Translations under genes and position numbers: made by a program
In this document: one piece after another, positions 16,056 through 23,929 of the stretch
Numbering within the stretch: position 1 is the first letter of the stretch
Layout: every line of letters starts with the position of its first letter
Notes under the pieces: generated by a model
Seen by the model: the letters and a program-made list of their open reading frames with translations, nothing else
Told to the model about the DNA's origin: nothing
Databases searched by the model: none
NCBI GenBank assembly: GCA_017427645.1
Contig: JAFRSI010000141.1
Location: 70,395-111,644 of the forward strand
Source of the DNA: Oscillospiraceae bacterium
GTDB lineage: Bacteria; Bacillota; Clostridia; Oscillospirales; Oscillospiraceae
DNA: 41,250 nt
Reading direction: 5' to 3'

Positions 16056-16823
16056 TCAGAGTTCCAGATTGGAGCGGCGGCGAAGCAGATCCGTCAGTTC
16101 CCGATACTTTTCGCGGCTTAAAATAACCTCACCATCGAAACCTTCCAGAACAAGAGAATAGAACCTGCTTTTGCTGTCCACCTGCAGATGCTTGATCTTT
16201 TCCAGATTCACGATAAAAGACGAGTAGCAGCGGAAAAAATGGCTGCCGTCCAGAACATTGCTGAGCTCGTCAAACGAGTAATTGGCGATTGGGATCTCGT
16301 CTCCATTGGTACAGACAATCCTGTTTTTACGATTGGCACGCTCAATGAACAGGATGTCGTGGAATTGCAGCATTCTGTATCCGCCACGCGTCTTGATCAT
16401 TGCGCTTGTGGATGTCGCCTTCCGCTTATATTGCAGCAGGTCATAGAGATACAGCAGACGACGAATCGCATGCTGAAAGTAAATCGTATCCACCGGAAGG
16501 GTAAAGACAGCAGTAGCACCAATGTACATTGCCCAAAGCGCAACCCTGTTATGCTGCGTATAAAGAACGGTCAGAAGATCCGGCATCTGTTCTGTCAGCT
16601 CATGGAGCAGGAAGCCTCCGTCCGGGCTGCACACAGGATCGCCGACTTCAGCGTTGATAAACACAGCGTCCACCGCCGCCTCGTGGAGATAGGCTTCCGC
16701 CTCGCTAATATCGTCCAGAACCTTGACGATATCAAACTGCCGATAAAAACCCAGCAATCCCTTGAGCTGATTCAAAAGCTCCGGATCCGATTCCACAATG
16801 ACCGTCTTTATCCGCGACGTCAT
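16056..16823 (-). CDS. Orphan LytTR regulator with degenerate receiver (module B)
   Basis: A protein of 255 residues. The N-terminal half is laid out like a receiver but lacks its chemistry. The acidic cluster is VESD, the phosphoacceptor position is Asn57 (DAVFINAEVGD aligned with DAVISDIQMGD of the module A regulator), and the conserved Lys is Leu109 (FTLPV). The C-terminal LytTR domain is intact (ILFIERANRKNRIVCTNG, FFRCYSSFIVNLEKI, VILSREKYREL). GGAGG precedes the ATG at 16823. No kinase accompanies it. It closes the module B operon, so autoregulation is likely. It presumably works without phosphorylation, perhaps by level or by ligand binding. Confidence 0.88.
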   Translation of the reverse strand: MTSRIKTVIVESDPELLNQLKGLLGFYRQFDIVKVLDDISEAEAYLHEAAVDAVFINAEVGDPVCSPDGGFLLHELTEQMPDLLTVLYTQHNRVALWAMYIGATAVFTLPVDTIYFQHAIRRLLYLYDLLQYKRKATSTSAMIKTRGGYRMLQFHDILFIERANRKNRIVCTNGDEIPIANYSFDELSNVLDGSHFFRCYSSFIVNLEKIKHLQVDSKSRFYSLVLEGFDGEVILSREKYRELTDLLRRRSNLEL

Positions 16824-16827
16824 GCTT

Positions 16828-17313
16828 TTATTCCTCCTTACAAAAGTCCAAAAATGCCCGTTCCATCTCCTCCGGTGTGGAACTGAATTCCACACCGTAG
16901 TACCCTGCGTCATACGCAAACGGTCCGCGAACAGTGACCGTCATAATGTTGCCGGAACCCCAGAGGTCGATCGTTCCATCCGTAACAGCGCTTTCATAGG
17001 ACTTGTATTCGGCACTGCCCTCCTCCAGGTTCTCAACATCCCACCAATAGAGCTCCACGCCCGAATACATACGTGCAATCGTAGCAATACCATCCGAAAA
17101 CTCCGTATACTCCGTAGAGGGTATGATACCCTGCTCGACCAGATATTCAGCGAGATCGTCGATACTCTTGTCCCAGATCGGGTTGTCCGCCGAGATTTCC
17201 TGTGCGGGCAGCTTCTTCGGCTCTACAAAATCCGGCGTCAGGGTTACCCATATCACACATCCGACAAGTGATGCAATCAAGGCCGCAATGAAAATAGTCG
17301 TAAGTTTTTTCAC
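16828..17313 (-). CDS. Small membrane/lipoprotein of the WWDVENL family (module B)
   Basis: A protein of 161 residues starting at GTG 17313 (GGAGG seven bases upstream, GTGA overlap with the ABC gene stop). The N-terminus is a hydrophobic segment with a possible lipobox LVGC; the residues after that Cys stay hydrophobic, so it may be a simple membrane anchor. The rest should be extracytoplasmic. The stretch ELYWWDVENLEE is shared with the lipoprotein at 20864-21343 (LFWWDVDNLGE), as is a preceding helix (YLVEQGIIP versus YFKEKGLIA). I do not recognise the family. Co-expression with the exporter pair suggests an accessory or substrate-capturing role, or self-protection. Confidence 0.8.
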   Translation of the reverse strand: MKKLTTIFIAALIASLVGCVIWVTLTPDFVEPKKLPAQEISADNPIWDKSIDDLAEYLVEQGIIPSTEYTEFSDGIATIARMYSGVELYWWDVENLEEGSAEYKSYESAVTDGTIDLWGSGNIMTVTVRGPFAYDAGYYGVEFSSTPEEMERAFLDFCKEE

Positions 17314-19052
17314 GCCGTCACCTCCAGCTGCTGTTTTGTGAGATAATCCCGGAAGGTTTCGCTGGTCTTCCATAGCTCGCCAGGTGTGCCCGTTGCCTCT
17401 ACCTCTCCATTCTTCATGACAACTGCATAGTCTGCGGAAAGCACCTCCGCCATATTATGTGAGATATAGATGACGGTCGGAACTTCGTCTCCACCGAATA
17501 TATTTTTCAAAACCTCACCACCGGATTGATGGTCCAAACTCGCAGTCGCCTCATCCAGGATCAGGTACTTCGGCTTTACGAGCAGCGCCCGGGCGATCGC
17601 AAGTCTCTGGCGCTGACCGCCGGAGAGACGGGATGCGTCGGAACCGACCTCGGTATCATAACCGTTGGGAAGTGCGCGAATAAAATCATCCGCACATGCC
17701 AACCTTGCAGCGGTGATCATCTCCTCCTCGGTAACCTCGCTCCTTGCGCCATAGGTCAGATTGTCCCGCACCGTTCCGGAGAACATCGGGGAGTTTTGCA
17801 GAACATACGCAAACATCCCGCGAAGGTCCGAAAGCTTTGATTCTTTCAGATCCTGTCCACCAAGCGTGATCATGCCGGAATCGGGCTGATAAAAGCCCTG
17901 CAAGAGCTTCATTACCGTGGATTTGCCGGAGCCATTGCCGCCGATGATCGCGGTGCGCTTTCCATAGGGGATCGTAAATGAAACGTCCTGCAGCACCTGA
18001 TACTCGCCGTCAAAACTAAAACGCACATGTTTGAGTTCAATGTCGCCGGCCTTCTCAATAGGCTTTCCGGTGTTCAACGCTTCCTCATTCCGCGCAAGAA
18101 CGGCATTCACATGGCGAAGGCTTCCCTGTGTGCCCTTGATGTTCTGGAATTGGGTGAGTAGCTCCGCCTGGTACTTCTGCACGCTTGTGGTATAGGTCAT
18201 GAAGTTGTTGATGCCTGTGCTTTCAAGCTTTCCGTCCCGGATCAAAGCAGAGCCGCGCACGGCGATCAGGATGGAGCTTAAATTTACATATACGCTGTGA
18301 ATCAGTACCTGCGCCGCACTTGCCAATTGAACGATGATGTCCGCCTTATAGCGGCTGTTGATTGCAGTATAGCCCGCCTCTACCTCGCGGTCCTCCATGC
18401 TCTGCGCCTTTACGTGCTTTGCACACGCAACATGCTCGGAGAAAAAGCTGGTCATGGTATTCAGTGCCTCATAGGCCTTTCGCATAGAGAAAAACTCCAG
18501 CTTGCCGACCGCAAAGAACATGATCAGAACGATCGGAATGCTGAAAATCAGAATAAGGGACAGCTCCGAATTGTATTGAACCAGGATTGCCCATGCACGG
18601 ATATAAGTATAGCCGGAGGAAACCATGCTAAACACCATTTGCAAGGTTACCGCCGCCTTGCTGGTATCGTTGGTCACACACGAAATCAGGTTGCTGGCGC
18701 CTTCTGCGTCAACGTCGCGCATCGTCAAAGAAACGATCTTTTGCCAGATAACGTTCTGCGAGCGCATGGTGACTTTTCCCGTTGCATAACTGTTAAAAAC
18801 CTCTGCCGCGCCGTTTACGATGGATTGGAGCAGCAGCCATCCCACGTACGCGAGAATGACGGCATTGTACAGCTCGCCCTTATTGACACGGATCATTACC
18901 TTTGCGACCTGCAGTGTAATTTCGCCCGCTGCAATTCCAAGTGCGATTGCAAACAGGTACAAATGCCACGGAATCCGGAATCGGGTATAGAAGCGGAAAA
19001 ACGGTCCCCACAGCTTTTCGCGCTGTTTTTTCCCGGCTTTAACGTTTTTCAT
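17310..19052 (-). CDS. ABC exporter half-transporter, second subunit (module B)
   Basis: A protein of 580 residues. Transmembrane domain (RIPW before TM1) fused to an ATPase: Walker A GGNGSGKST, signature LSGGQRQR, Walker B YLILDEATASLD, switch His in YISHNMAEV. By sequence it corresponds to the 8989-10707 subunit of module A. In both, the coupling region lacks the FY motif seen in the partner (SLTMRDVDAEGASNLIS here). The ATG overlaps the partner stop by four bases, so the two are made in equal amounts and probably form a heterodimer. Confidence 0.93.
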   Translation of the reverse strand: MKNVKAGKKQREKLWGPFFRFYTRFRIPWHLYLFAIALGIAAGEITLQVAKVMIRVNKGELYNAVILAYVGWLLLQSIVNGAAEVFNSYATGKVTMRSQNVIWQKIVSLTMRDVDAEGASNLISCVTNDTSKAAVTLQMVFSMVSSGYTYIRAWAILVQYNSELSLILIFSIPIVLIMFFAVGKLEFFSMRKAYEALNTMTSFFSEHVACAKHVKAQSMEDREVEAGYTAINSRYKADIIVQLASAAQVLIHSVYVNLSSILIAVRGSALIRDGKLESTGINNFMTYTTSVQKYQAELLTQFQNIKGTQGSLRHVNAVLARNEEALNTGKPIEKAGDIELKHVRFSFDGEYQVLQDVSFTIPYGKRTAIIGGNGSGKSTVMKLLQGFYQPDSGMITLGGQDLKESKLSDLRGMFAYVLQNSPMFSGTVRDNLTYGARSEVTEEEMITAARLACADDFIRALPNGYDTEVGSDASRLSGGQRQRLAIARALLVKPKYLILDEATASLDHQSGGEVLKNIFGGDEVPTVIYISHNMAEVLSADYAVVMKNGEVEATGTPGELWKTSETFRDYLTKQQLEVTA

Positions 19053-20788
19053 CGATCAAGCCCTCCTTCACCTATCAGCTCGCGCAAATAGGCATTTGTC
19101 TCATAAACCGTCTCGATCGGGCCCTGGTCAACGACCTTGCCTTCTTCCATTACCACCACATAGTCCGCTTTCAGAACCGTCTGTCTGTCATGGGCAACAT
19201 AGAGCGTTGTCTTTCCCTTCATCAGGGTGGAGACAGCCTGCCAGACAGCATCCTTCGCCTCCGCATCCATCGCGGCGGTCGCCTCATCCATCAGAAAATA
19301 ATCCGTTTTCTTCAGCATACCGCGCGCTGCGGCAAGCTTCTGTTTCTGTCCGCCCGAAAAGCGGGAACCGTCTTCTCCCACCAAGGTTTCGTATCCCTCT
19401 GGGAGCTGGTCAATATAGTCTTTGATCTGCACACTTTCCGTAACGGCATCCAATTCCTCATCGTCCACCGGACGGTTGATTCCGAACAGCAGGTTTTCGC
19501 GAATTGTGCCGTTCAGCATGATAGATTCCTGCGTGATATACGTCAGCTTTTCACGACAGCTTTTTTTACTGAGCCCCAGCAGGCTTTCGCTTCCGATGCG
19601 GATATCGCCGCTCTCGGGATCATATAGACGCTCCAGCAGGTTTAGGAGAGTCGTCTTTCCGCTGCCGGATCGGCCGATTACGGCGGTTGCCTGTCCACAT
19701 GGGATCGTCAGATTCAGATCACGGAACAGTGGCTTTTCGCCAAAGGAGAAATCCAGGTGATCGAAGACGATATCGCCGGAAAAATCTCCGGCTTCCCTGC
19801 CTTCGGTAAGGTTTTCGTCCTTCTCGGCAACGATATCCGAAACACGGTGCGTTGCGCCCTGTGCTGTCTTCAAGCTGGTCCAATAACCGGTATACGCGCT
19901 GAGATACGTGATGATCTCGTTCGCAAAGGCAAAGAAGGCGACCCATTGCACGAGGGAGATAGCTCCGTTGGCATAGAAGCGTCTACCGATCATAACGATC
20001 AAAATAAACTGAAGCGCGGCGACGATCGTATAAACGGGATTGATCAGGTTCGTCACCCAGCTATTGCGGATATAAGCTTGATAATAGCGCTTAGTACGCT
20101 CGCCGATGGTCTGCTTTTCCTTTTCCTCTGCGGAGAATGACTTGATCAGCATCGCCTGCCCCGTGCGCTGCGCGATACCTTCGGTCAGCTCGGCGTTGCG
20201 CTGATTGACCTCGTCGGTTAAGCCGAATTTCAAGCGTCCGGCGATTGCGCCGATTGCGACCTGCAGCGGCAGAAGCAAGAAGGTTGTCACCATTAGCGTC
20301 TTATCATAGCTGCCGATCTGGCCAAACAGTAGGATCACGGAATACAGCGAAATTATCGCGCTGACGAAAACATTCACAATGAGATTGCTGATCGTGGAAA
20401 TATCTGTCGTCATGCGGGAGATCAACTCCTTCGGCTGCTGCGACTGATAGAATCCGAAGGGCAGATGCACGATCTTTTTCCAAACGACACGTCTAAGATT
20501 TCGGTCAATGCGCGCCTGGCAAAACCCGCCGATGATGCCGGATACACTGGCAATCAGCATGCTGACGATCGAAGCGGCAAGAAACGGAACGATAACGCCG
20601 AAAAAATCCACGTTCCCTGCGAACATCTTTGCCGTATACTCCGTTGCGCTTATACCGACATTCGTTAAGAGGACGGATGCCGCAATATAACCGACGATCC
20701 AGAACCAGGGCATCCCGGCTTTCCAGAGCAGGGAGAAGAACCTGCGCATTGTTTCCCTCTGCGAGCTTTGATGCTTCTCATTCTTCAT
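19049..20788 (-). CDS. ABC exporter half-transporter, first subunit (module B)
   Basis: A protein of 579 residues. Transmembrane domain (GMPW before TM1, LPFGFYQSQQPKELISR coupling region) fused to an ATPase: Walker A GRSGSGKTT, signature FSGGQKQK (Leu replaced by Phe), Walker B YFLMDEATAAMD and VAHDRQT. AAAGGA precedes the ATG at 20788. It is the counterpart of the 10721-12511 subunit. The altered signature may make one ATP site weaker, which is common in heterodimeric exporters. It lies behind the lipoprotein gene, with a hairpin between. Confidence 0.93.
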   Translation of the reverse strand: MKNEKHQSSQRETMRRFFSLLWKAGMPWFWIVGYIAASVLLTNVGISATEYTAKMFAGNVDFFGVIVPFLAASIVSMLIASVSGIIGGFCQARIDRNLRRVVWKKIVHLPFGFYQSQQPKELISRMTTDISTISNLIVNVFVSAIISLYSVILLFGQIGSYDKTLMVTTFLLLPLQVAIGAIAGRLKFGLTDEVNQRNAELTEGIAQRTGQAMLIKSFSAEEKEKQTIGERTKRYYQAYIRNSWVTNLINPVYTIVAALQFILIVMIGRRFYANGAISLVQWVAFFAFANEIITYLSAYTGYWTSLKTAQGATHRVSDIVAEKDENLTEGREAGDFSGDIVFDHLDFSFGEKPLFRDLNLTIPCGQATAVIGRSGSGKTTLLNLLERLYDPESGDIRIGSESLLGLSKKSCREKLTYITQESIMLNGTIRENLLFGINRPVDDEELDAVTESVQIKDYIDQLPEGYETLVGEDGSRFSGGQKQKLAAARGMLKKTDYFLMDEATAAMDAEAKDAVWQAVSTLMKGKTTLYVAHDRQTVLKADYVVVMEEGKVVDQGPIETVYETNAYLRELIGEGGLDR

Positions 20789-20811
20789 AGGTTGGTCCTT
20801 TCTGTAAGGCG

Positions 20812-20848
20812 CAGCCCCTCCGCAGTATGGGTATCTACGGAAGGGCTG
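20812..20848 (-). promoter_or_regulatory. Imperfect hairpin between lipoprotein and ABC genes
   Basis: CAGCCC pairs with GGGCTG, and the adjacent TTCCGTA/TGCGGA extends the stem. No T run follows. It could be an mRNA-processing or attenuation element that sets the lipoprotein to exporter ratio. Confidence 0.4.
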
Positions 20849-20863
20849 TGTAAGATAAAACTG

Positions 20864-21343
20864 TTATTCTGCGGGCATCGCTTCGAAAGCTGCCATGGCT
20901 TCGTCACCTTTTGCAAAATCCTCGGCATAACCGATGGCACAAACGCCCTTAAAGCCCTTGATCTCCATCAGCGCGGCGCCGCCCTGGATGAGGATGAGAT
21001 CGGGATGATATGCCATGTTTTCATAGACCTCTGCTGTCTCACCGAGATTGTCGACGTCCCACCAGAACAGCCACAGACCGTCAAAGTCCTCCGCCTTGGT
21101 CGCGATGTCAACAAAAGGCATTTCTCCATTGGTGTTGTCCGTTACGTAGCCTGCGGTGGTGTTGATGTCAATGGGCTTTGCATCTTCCGCAATCAGCCCC
21201 TTCTCCTTGAAGTACGAAACGATCTCTTCATAGGACGCGGTCTTGGCATTGGGAACTGCAGTCTCTTTCTTGCCGCACGCGGCAAGGGGGAGTACGAGGA
21301 TCAGTGCGAGTGCTGCTGCGATCAGTTTGATGCTTGCTTTCAT
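20864..21343 (-). CDS. Lipoprotein of the WWDV(E/D)NL family (module B)
   Basis: A protein of 159 residues with a classic lipoprotein signal: KASIKLIAAALALILVLP followed by LAAC, so the mature protein should start at Cys24 on the outer face of the membrane. The core motif LFWWDVDNLGE matches LYWWDVENLEE of the 16828-17313 protein. The C-terminal half (ALMEIKGFKGVCAIGYAEDF) carries a single Cys. GGAGG precedes the ATG at 21343. The gene lies between the thioredoxin and the exporter. The family is not one I can name; a receptor for the exporter or sensor is possible. Confidence 0.85.
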   Translation of the reverse strand: MKASIKLIAAALALILVLPLAACGKKETAVPNAKTASYEEIVSYFKEKGLIAEDAKPIDINTTAGYVTDNTNGEMPFVDIATKAEDFDGLWLFWWDVDNLGETAEVYENMAYHPDLILIQGGAALMEIKGFKGVCAIGYAEDFAKGDEAMAAFEAMPAE

Positions 21344-21411
21344 AGTTTTCTCCTCCAACAATTCTTATTATATCTGCTCGGCGTTGTGCCGATCAAATCT
21401 TTTTTATATTT

Positions 21412-21729
21412 TTAATACAGATACCTTTCAATGCGTTCGCGTAGTTCATCCTCGTCCAGAACGCCCAAATGCCGCTCCTTAAGCTCTCCGCCCTGATAGA
21501 AGAACAGGGTCGGAACGGCGTGGATTTCGAAGCGTTCGGCAAGCTCTGGCGCTTCCATGGTGTTGACCTTAACAATGCTCAAAAAAGGGAGCTCCGCCTC
21601 CAGATCCTCTAAAAACGTGCTAAGGATCTTACAGGGCCCGCAGCTCGTGGAAAAGAAATCCACGATTACAAAATCGTCCTCCCGAACCAAGTTGTCAAAG
21701 GTGCTGGCTTCTGCAAATTTAATGCTCAT
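21412..21729 (-). CDS. Thioredoxin (CGPC) of module B
   Basis: A protein of 105 residues with a canonical active site at Cys30 and Cys33 (VIVDFFSTSCGPCKIL) and cis-proline AVPTLFFY. It has the length of a simple thioredoxin and no signal peptide, so it is cytoplasmic. AAGGAGG lies before the ATG at 21729, which overlaps the end of the foldase gene by 11 bases. No reductase is encoded in module B; it may use the FTR-like protein of module A or the host thioredoxin reductase. Confidence 0.93.
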   Translation of the reverse strand: MSIKFAEASTFDNLVREDDFVIVDFFSTSCGPCKILSTFLEDLEAELPFLSIVKVNTMEAPELAERFEIHAVPTLFFYQGGELKERHLGVLDEDELRERIERYLY

Positions 21730-22669
21730 TCTTTTCCTCCTTAAAATAGTTTTTTCGTACGTATGCGGTCACGGCGCGTCTGAAATAATCACAGTATTCG
21801 TTCTGCAGGTAATACGCTTCCGGGTATGCTTTGCGGTATTCTTCGGCGGTTCTCCCCCAAGGGGCGGCTGCTTCTGTCAGGAACGTCTCGTAGCCATCGG
21901 CATTGATCGTGTCCCCGTTCTGTTTGGCAAGGTATTCTCCGAGAAGACTCATCCGAACACTTTCCCATGCCTCCCGCTGCATAAGCACGACAAGCTCGTC
22001 GTAGGACTTTACCGGGATGCGTCCCCGAAAATCCTCCGGGGTCATCGTCCGAAGTTCCATCCCATCCATAGCTGCTAATGCCGCAAGCCGATTAACCGAC
22101 CATTCAACGGTCTGATTCCAATCTGCCTCCGTTACCAGAATGCTGCTGTTCGCCTGGACCTGTTTTAAAACGTATCCAACAGCATCACGACTGTGCTCAA
22201 AGAAAAACTCATCAAGTTCCTTCTTTTCCAGATGCGTTTGGTACGCTGCAACGGTCTTTACATCCGGAATGTTCAGCGCTGCAATCATGTCATCCGAAAG
22301 CTCCGGCTTGTGTCGGTTCTTAACCGACTCAACCGTGACGAAAACCGTTTCACCCTTCCACAGTACTGAAAAGCTGTCCCCGACCTTTTTACCGGAAAGC
22401 GCTTTCTCAAATTCCGCGCCGAGCAGGCCAGCGCCAATCGTCACCTTCAATCCACTCCGGCAAAGCTTCGGATTGTCCGAACGGATTATCAATACTGCAT
22501 AATCGCCTGCATAAAGCTCCGTCCCATCCGTCCATGTGATGTAGGGGTAAACCGCCCTTGAAAACTCGGCCTCCACCTTTTGCCGGTTGATCTCCGGACG
22601 AATCCGAAACCGCGTAATATCGACCTGTTCAAAGGAGTAATAAGACAAAACCTGCGATGAAACAGCCAT
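21719..22669 (-). CDS. Trigger-factor-like foldase heading module B
   Basis: A cytoplasmic protein of 316 residues. The layout matches 12508-13434: a short N-terminal region (YYSFEQVDITRF), an FKBP-like segment with ELYAGDYAVLIIRSD and ALSGKKVGDSFSVLW (about 50-120), and a long helical C-terminal domain. No ribosome-binding signature of true trigger factor is seen. AAAGGAG precedes the ATG at a longish 11 bases. It is the first gene behind the module B promoter and operator and overlaps thioredoxin. A chaperone or isomerase role for an exported client is inferred. Confidence 0.7.
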   Translation of the reverse strand: MAVSSQVLSYYSFEQVDITRFRIRPEINRQKVEAEFSRAVYPYITWTDGTELYAGDYAVLIIRSDNPKLCRSGLKVTIGAGLLGAEFEKALSGKKVGDSFSVLWKGETVFVTVESVKNRHKPELSDDMIAALNIPDVKTVAAYQTHLEKKELDEFFFEHSRDAVGYVLKQVQANSSILVTEADWNQTVEWSVNRLAALAAMDGMELRTMTPEDFRGRIPVKSYDELVVLMQREAWESVRMSLLGEYLAKQNGDTINADGYETFLTEAAAPWGRTAEEYRKAYPEAYYLQNEYCDYFRRAVTAYVRKNYFKEEKNEH

Positions 22670-22721
22670 ATAAAAGACGTCTCCTTTCGCTTCTCAGCGC
22701 TGCATTTTTAGCTTTGAGATG

Positions 22722-22750
22722 AGTATACATTATCACAATTCAAAGCACAA
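22722..22750 (-). promoter_or_regulatory. Promoter of the module B operon
   Basis: Minus strand TTGTGC (22745-22750), 17-base spacer, TATACT (22722-22727). A good -10 with a poor -35 fits activator control. The first gene starts 53 bases downstream of the -10. Confidence 0.6.
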
Positions 22751-22757
22751 TCGCATC

Positions 22758-22792
22758 TGTCGCATCCGTCCGTGATCGTGTCGAATCTGTCC
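22758..22792. promoter_or_regulatory. Candidate LytTR operator, module B
   Basis: On the minus strand GGACAGATTCGACA (22779-22792) and GGACGGATGCGACA (22758-22771) match at 12 of 14 bases, with a 21-base period. The proximal copy ends seven bases upstream of the -35. This is the geometry of LytTR activator sites. The sequence differs from the module A repeat, as expected for a different regulator. Confidence 0.65.
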
Positions 22793-22844
22793 GAATTTGA
22801 AACCTGCGTCGCATGGAATGGTATCCCATATGCTGCGCCGTGCT

Positions 22845-22874
22845 CATATGCGGTGGTATCGCTACCAGCATATG
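22845..22874. repeat. Bulged stem-loop with CATATG ends
   Basis: CATATGC-GG-TGGTA, four-base loop, TACCA-GCATATG. A third CATATG lies at 22827-22832. There is no T run. Function unknown. Confidence 0.4.
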
Positions 22875-23019
22875 GATGTGTTCCAGGCAGCATTTTGCTT
22901 CCAGTTTTCTACCCCTTTCCGTTCACTTAGACCCCTCAGTATTTTCCCTGCGTCAGCATTGCTTCCTCTTCCGCGATTACTGATGATTGGCAGAATAGGA
23001 TACCGGAAATCAAGCAAAT

Positions 23020-23043
23020 CGGGTCGGCCACGTGGCCGACCCG
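23020..23043. terminator. Palindromic terminator between backbone and cargo
   Basis: A perfect 24-base palindrome (CGGGTCGGCCAC and complement). On the plus strand it is followed by GGTTCTTTTTGC. It sits 14 bases past the minus-strand DUF6076-like gene and probably insulates the backbone from the cargo. Confidence 0.6.
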
Positions 23044-23056
23044 GTTCTTTTTGCTT

Positions 23057-23929
23057 TTATTCCATCTTCCCTTTTCGTTCACACTCCGGTGAGCAAAACA
23101 GATCGTCCCGCTCTTTTGCGATAAACGCTTTCTGGCAGTTCCGGCACATGCGGAGGGGGTGCTGTTCATCCGTCAGCAACATGGAGAACAGCATTTTCAC
23201 CACCAGCATGAGGGAGTGGAAGTCCCATACCAGAGTAGGCGTCTCCCGAAGCTCAATGTGATAGGTCGGCGCGTTGCCGTCAAATGCCGCAATCCCCTTC
23301 TGATACAACAGCAGGCTGTCCTCATCCAACTGCTCCCTGTCGTTGTAGTAGAGAAAGCTGGTCATGAAAGTGAAGCTCCAGTCCTTGAAGACGGCTTTCA
23401 GCCAGTCATACCGCTCACCGTAGTCCCGCATAAAGCCCATGACAGTGGACTGCGGATACTCTTGATAGGTCATGATGAGTGAAATCATGGCAGGGTCCTC
23501 TTCGCTCCAAGAAGACTCCACGCCGTTCTTCCGGAAATCCGGTTTCCGGAACGGGAAGAACAGATCCAGATAGTCCGCCGTATCCATGGATTCCGCCCGG
23601 ATGAGCTGGTTCTTTGGCAGGTACACTTTTTCGTATTCCATAAACCTGGCCGTGGTGGGCAATGCGGTCATGATACCCAGCAGACCGTATTTGCAGGCAA
23701 ATCGCGCGATAGCATTTCGGATTTCCGTGTCGGATGCTCTCTGAAAGCATAAGAGACCGGTATCCATCGCCTCACAGACCAGCGTCTCCGCATCCGCCAT
23801 GGGATCATAGGGCTGAGGCTCCGCTCCCGGCGTGGGCAGGAGATACAGATTCCCGTCTGCGGCGGTTCTCCACTCATAGCCGCTGTACCGTACCCAGCTG
23901 GCGCTGGTGTGCTCAAACAGCTTGTGCAT
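23057..23929 (-). CDS. DUF6076-like protein with C-terminal zinc finger
   Basis: A protein of 290 residues of a type common in Clostridial integrative elements. The only recognisable motif is a C-terminal treble-clef-like zinc finger, CRNCQKAFIAKERDDLFC followed by SPEC. The rest is predicted soluble and mixed alpha/beta. The ATG at 23929 has GGAGGAG upstream and overlaps the end of the sigma-like gene by 17 bases, so the two form an operon. Its role is unknown; the finger suggests nucleic acid binding in element control. Confidence 0.75.
   Translation of the reverse strand: MHKLFEHTSASWVRYSGYEWRTAADGNLYLLPTPGAEPQPYDPMADAETLVCEAMDTGLLCFQRASDTEIRNAIARFACKYGLLGIMTALPTTARFMEYEKVYLPKNQLIRAESMDTADYLDLFFPFRKPDFRKNGVESSWSEEDPAMISLIMTYQEYPQSTVMGFMRDYGERYDWLKAVFKDWSFTFMTSFLYYNDREQLDEDSLLLYQKGIAAFDGNAPTYHIELRETPTLVWDFHSLMLVVKMLFSMLLTDEQHPLRMCRNCQKAFIAKERDDLFCSPECERKGKME

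Larger units (their letters stand above)
22670..23056. other. Junction between cargo and mobilization backbone, non-coding
   Basis: It holds the module B promoter and operator (22722-22792), a stem-loop with repeated CATATG (22845-22874), and the terminator at 23020-23043. Open frames here lack ribosome sites and run antisense into the next gene. Confidence 0.5.

Noticed and set aside
7244..22669. Lanthipeptide, sactipeptide or C39-type bacteriocin cluster
   Set aside because: No Lan enzyme, radical SAM protein, C39 peptidase domain or double-glycine leader peptide could be found; only the LytTR and ABC parts resemble such clusters.
22797..23261. Plus-strand frame across the cargo-backbone junction
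   Set aside because: It runs through a perfect palindromic terminator and into the antisense of the DUF6076-like gene; no ribosome site.
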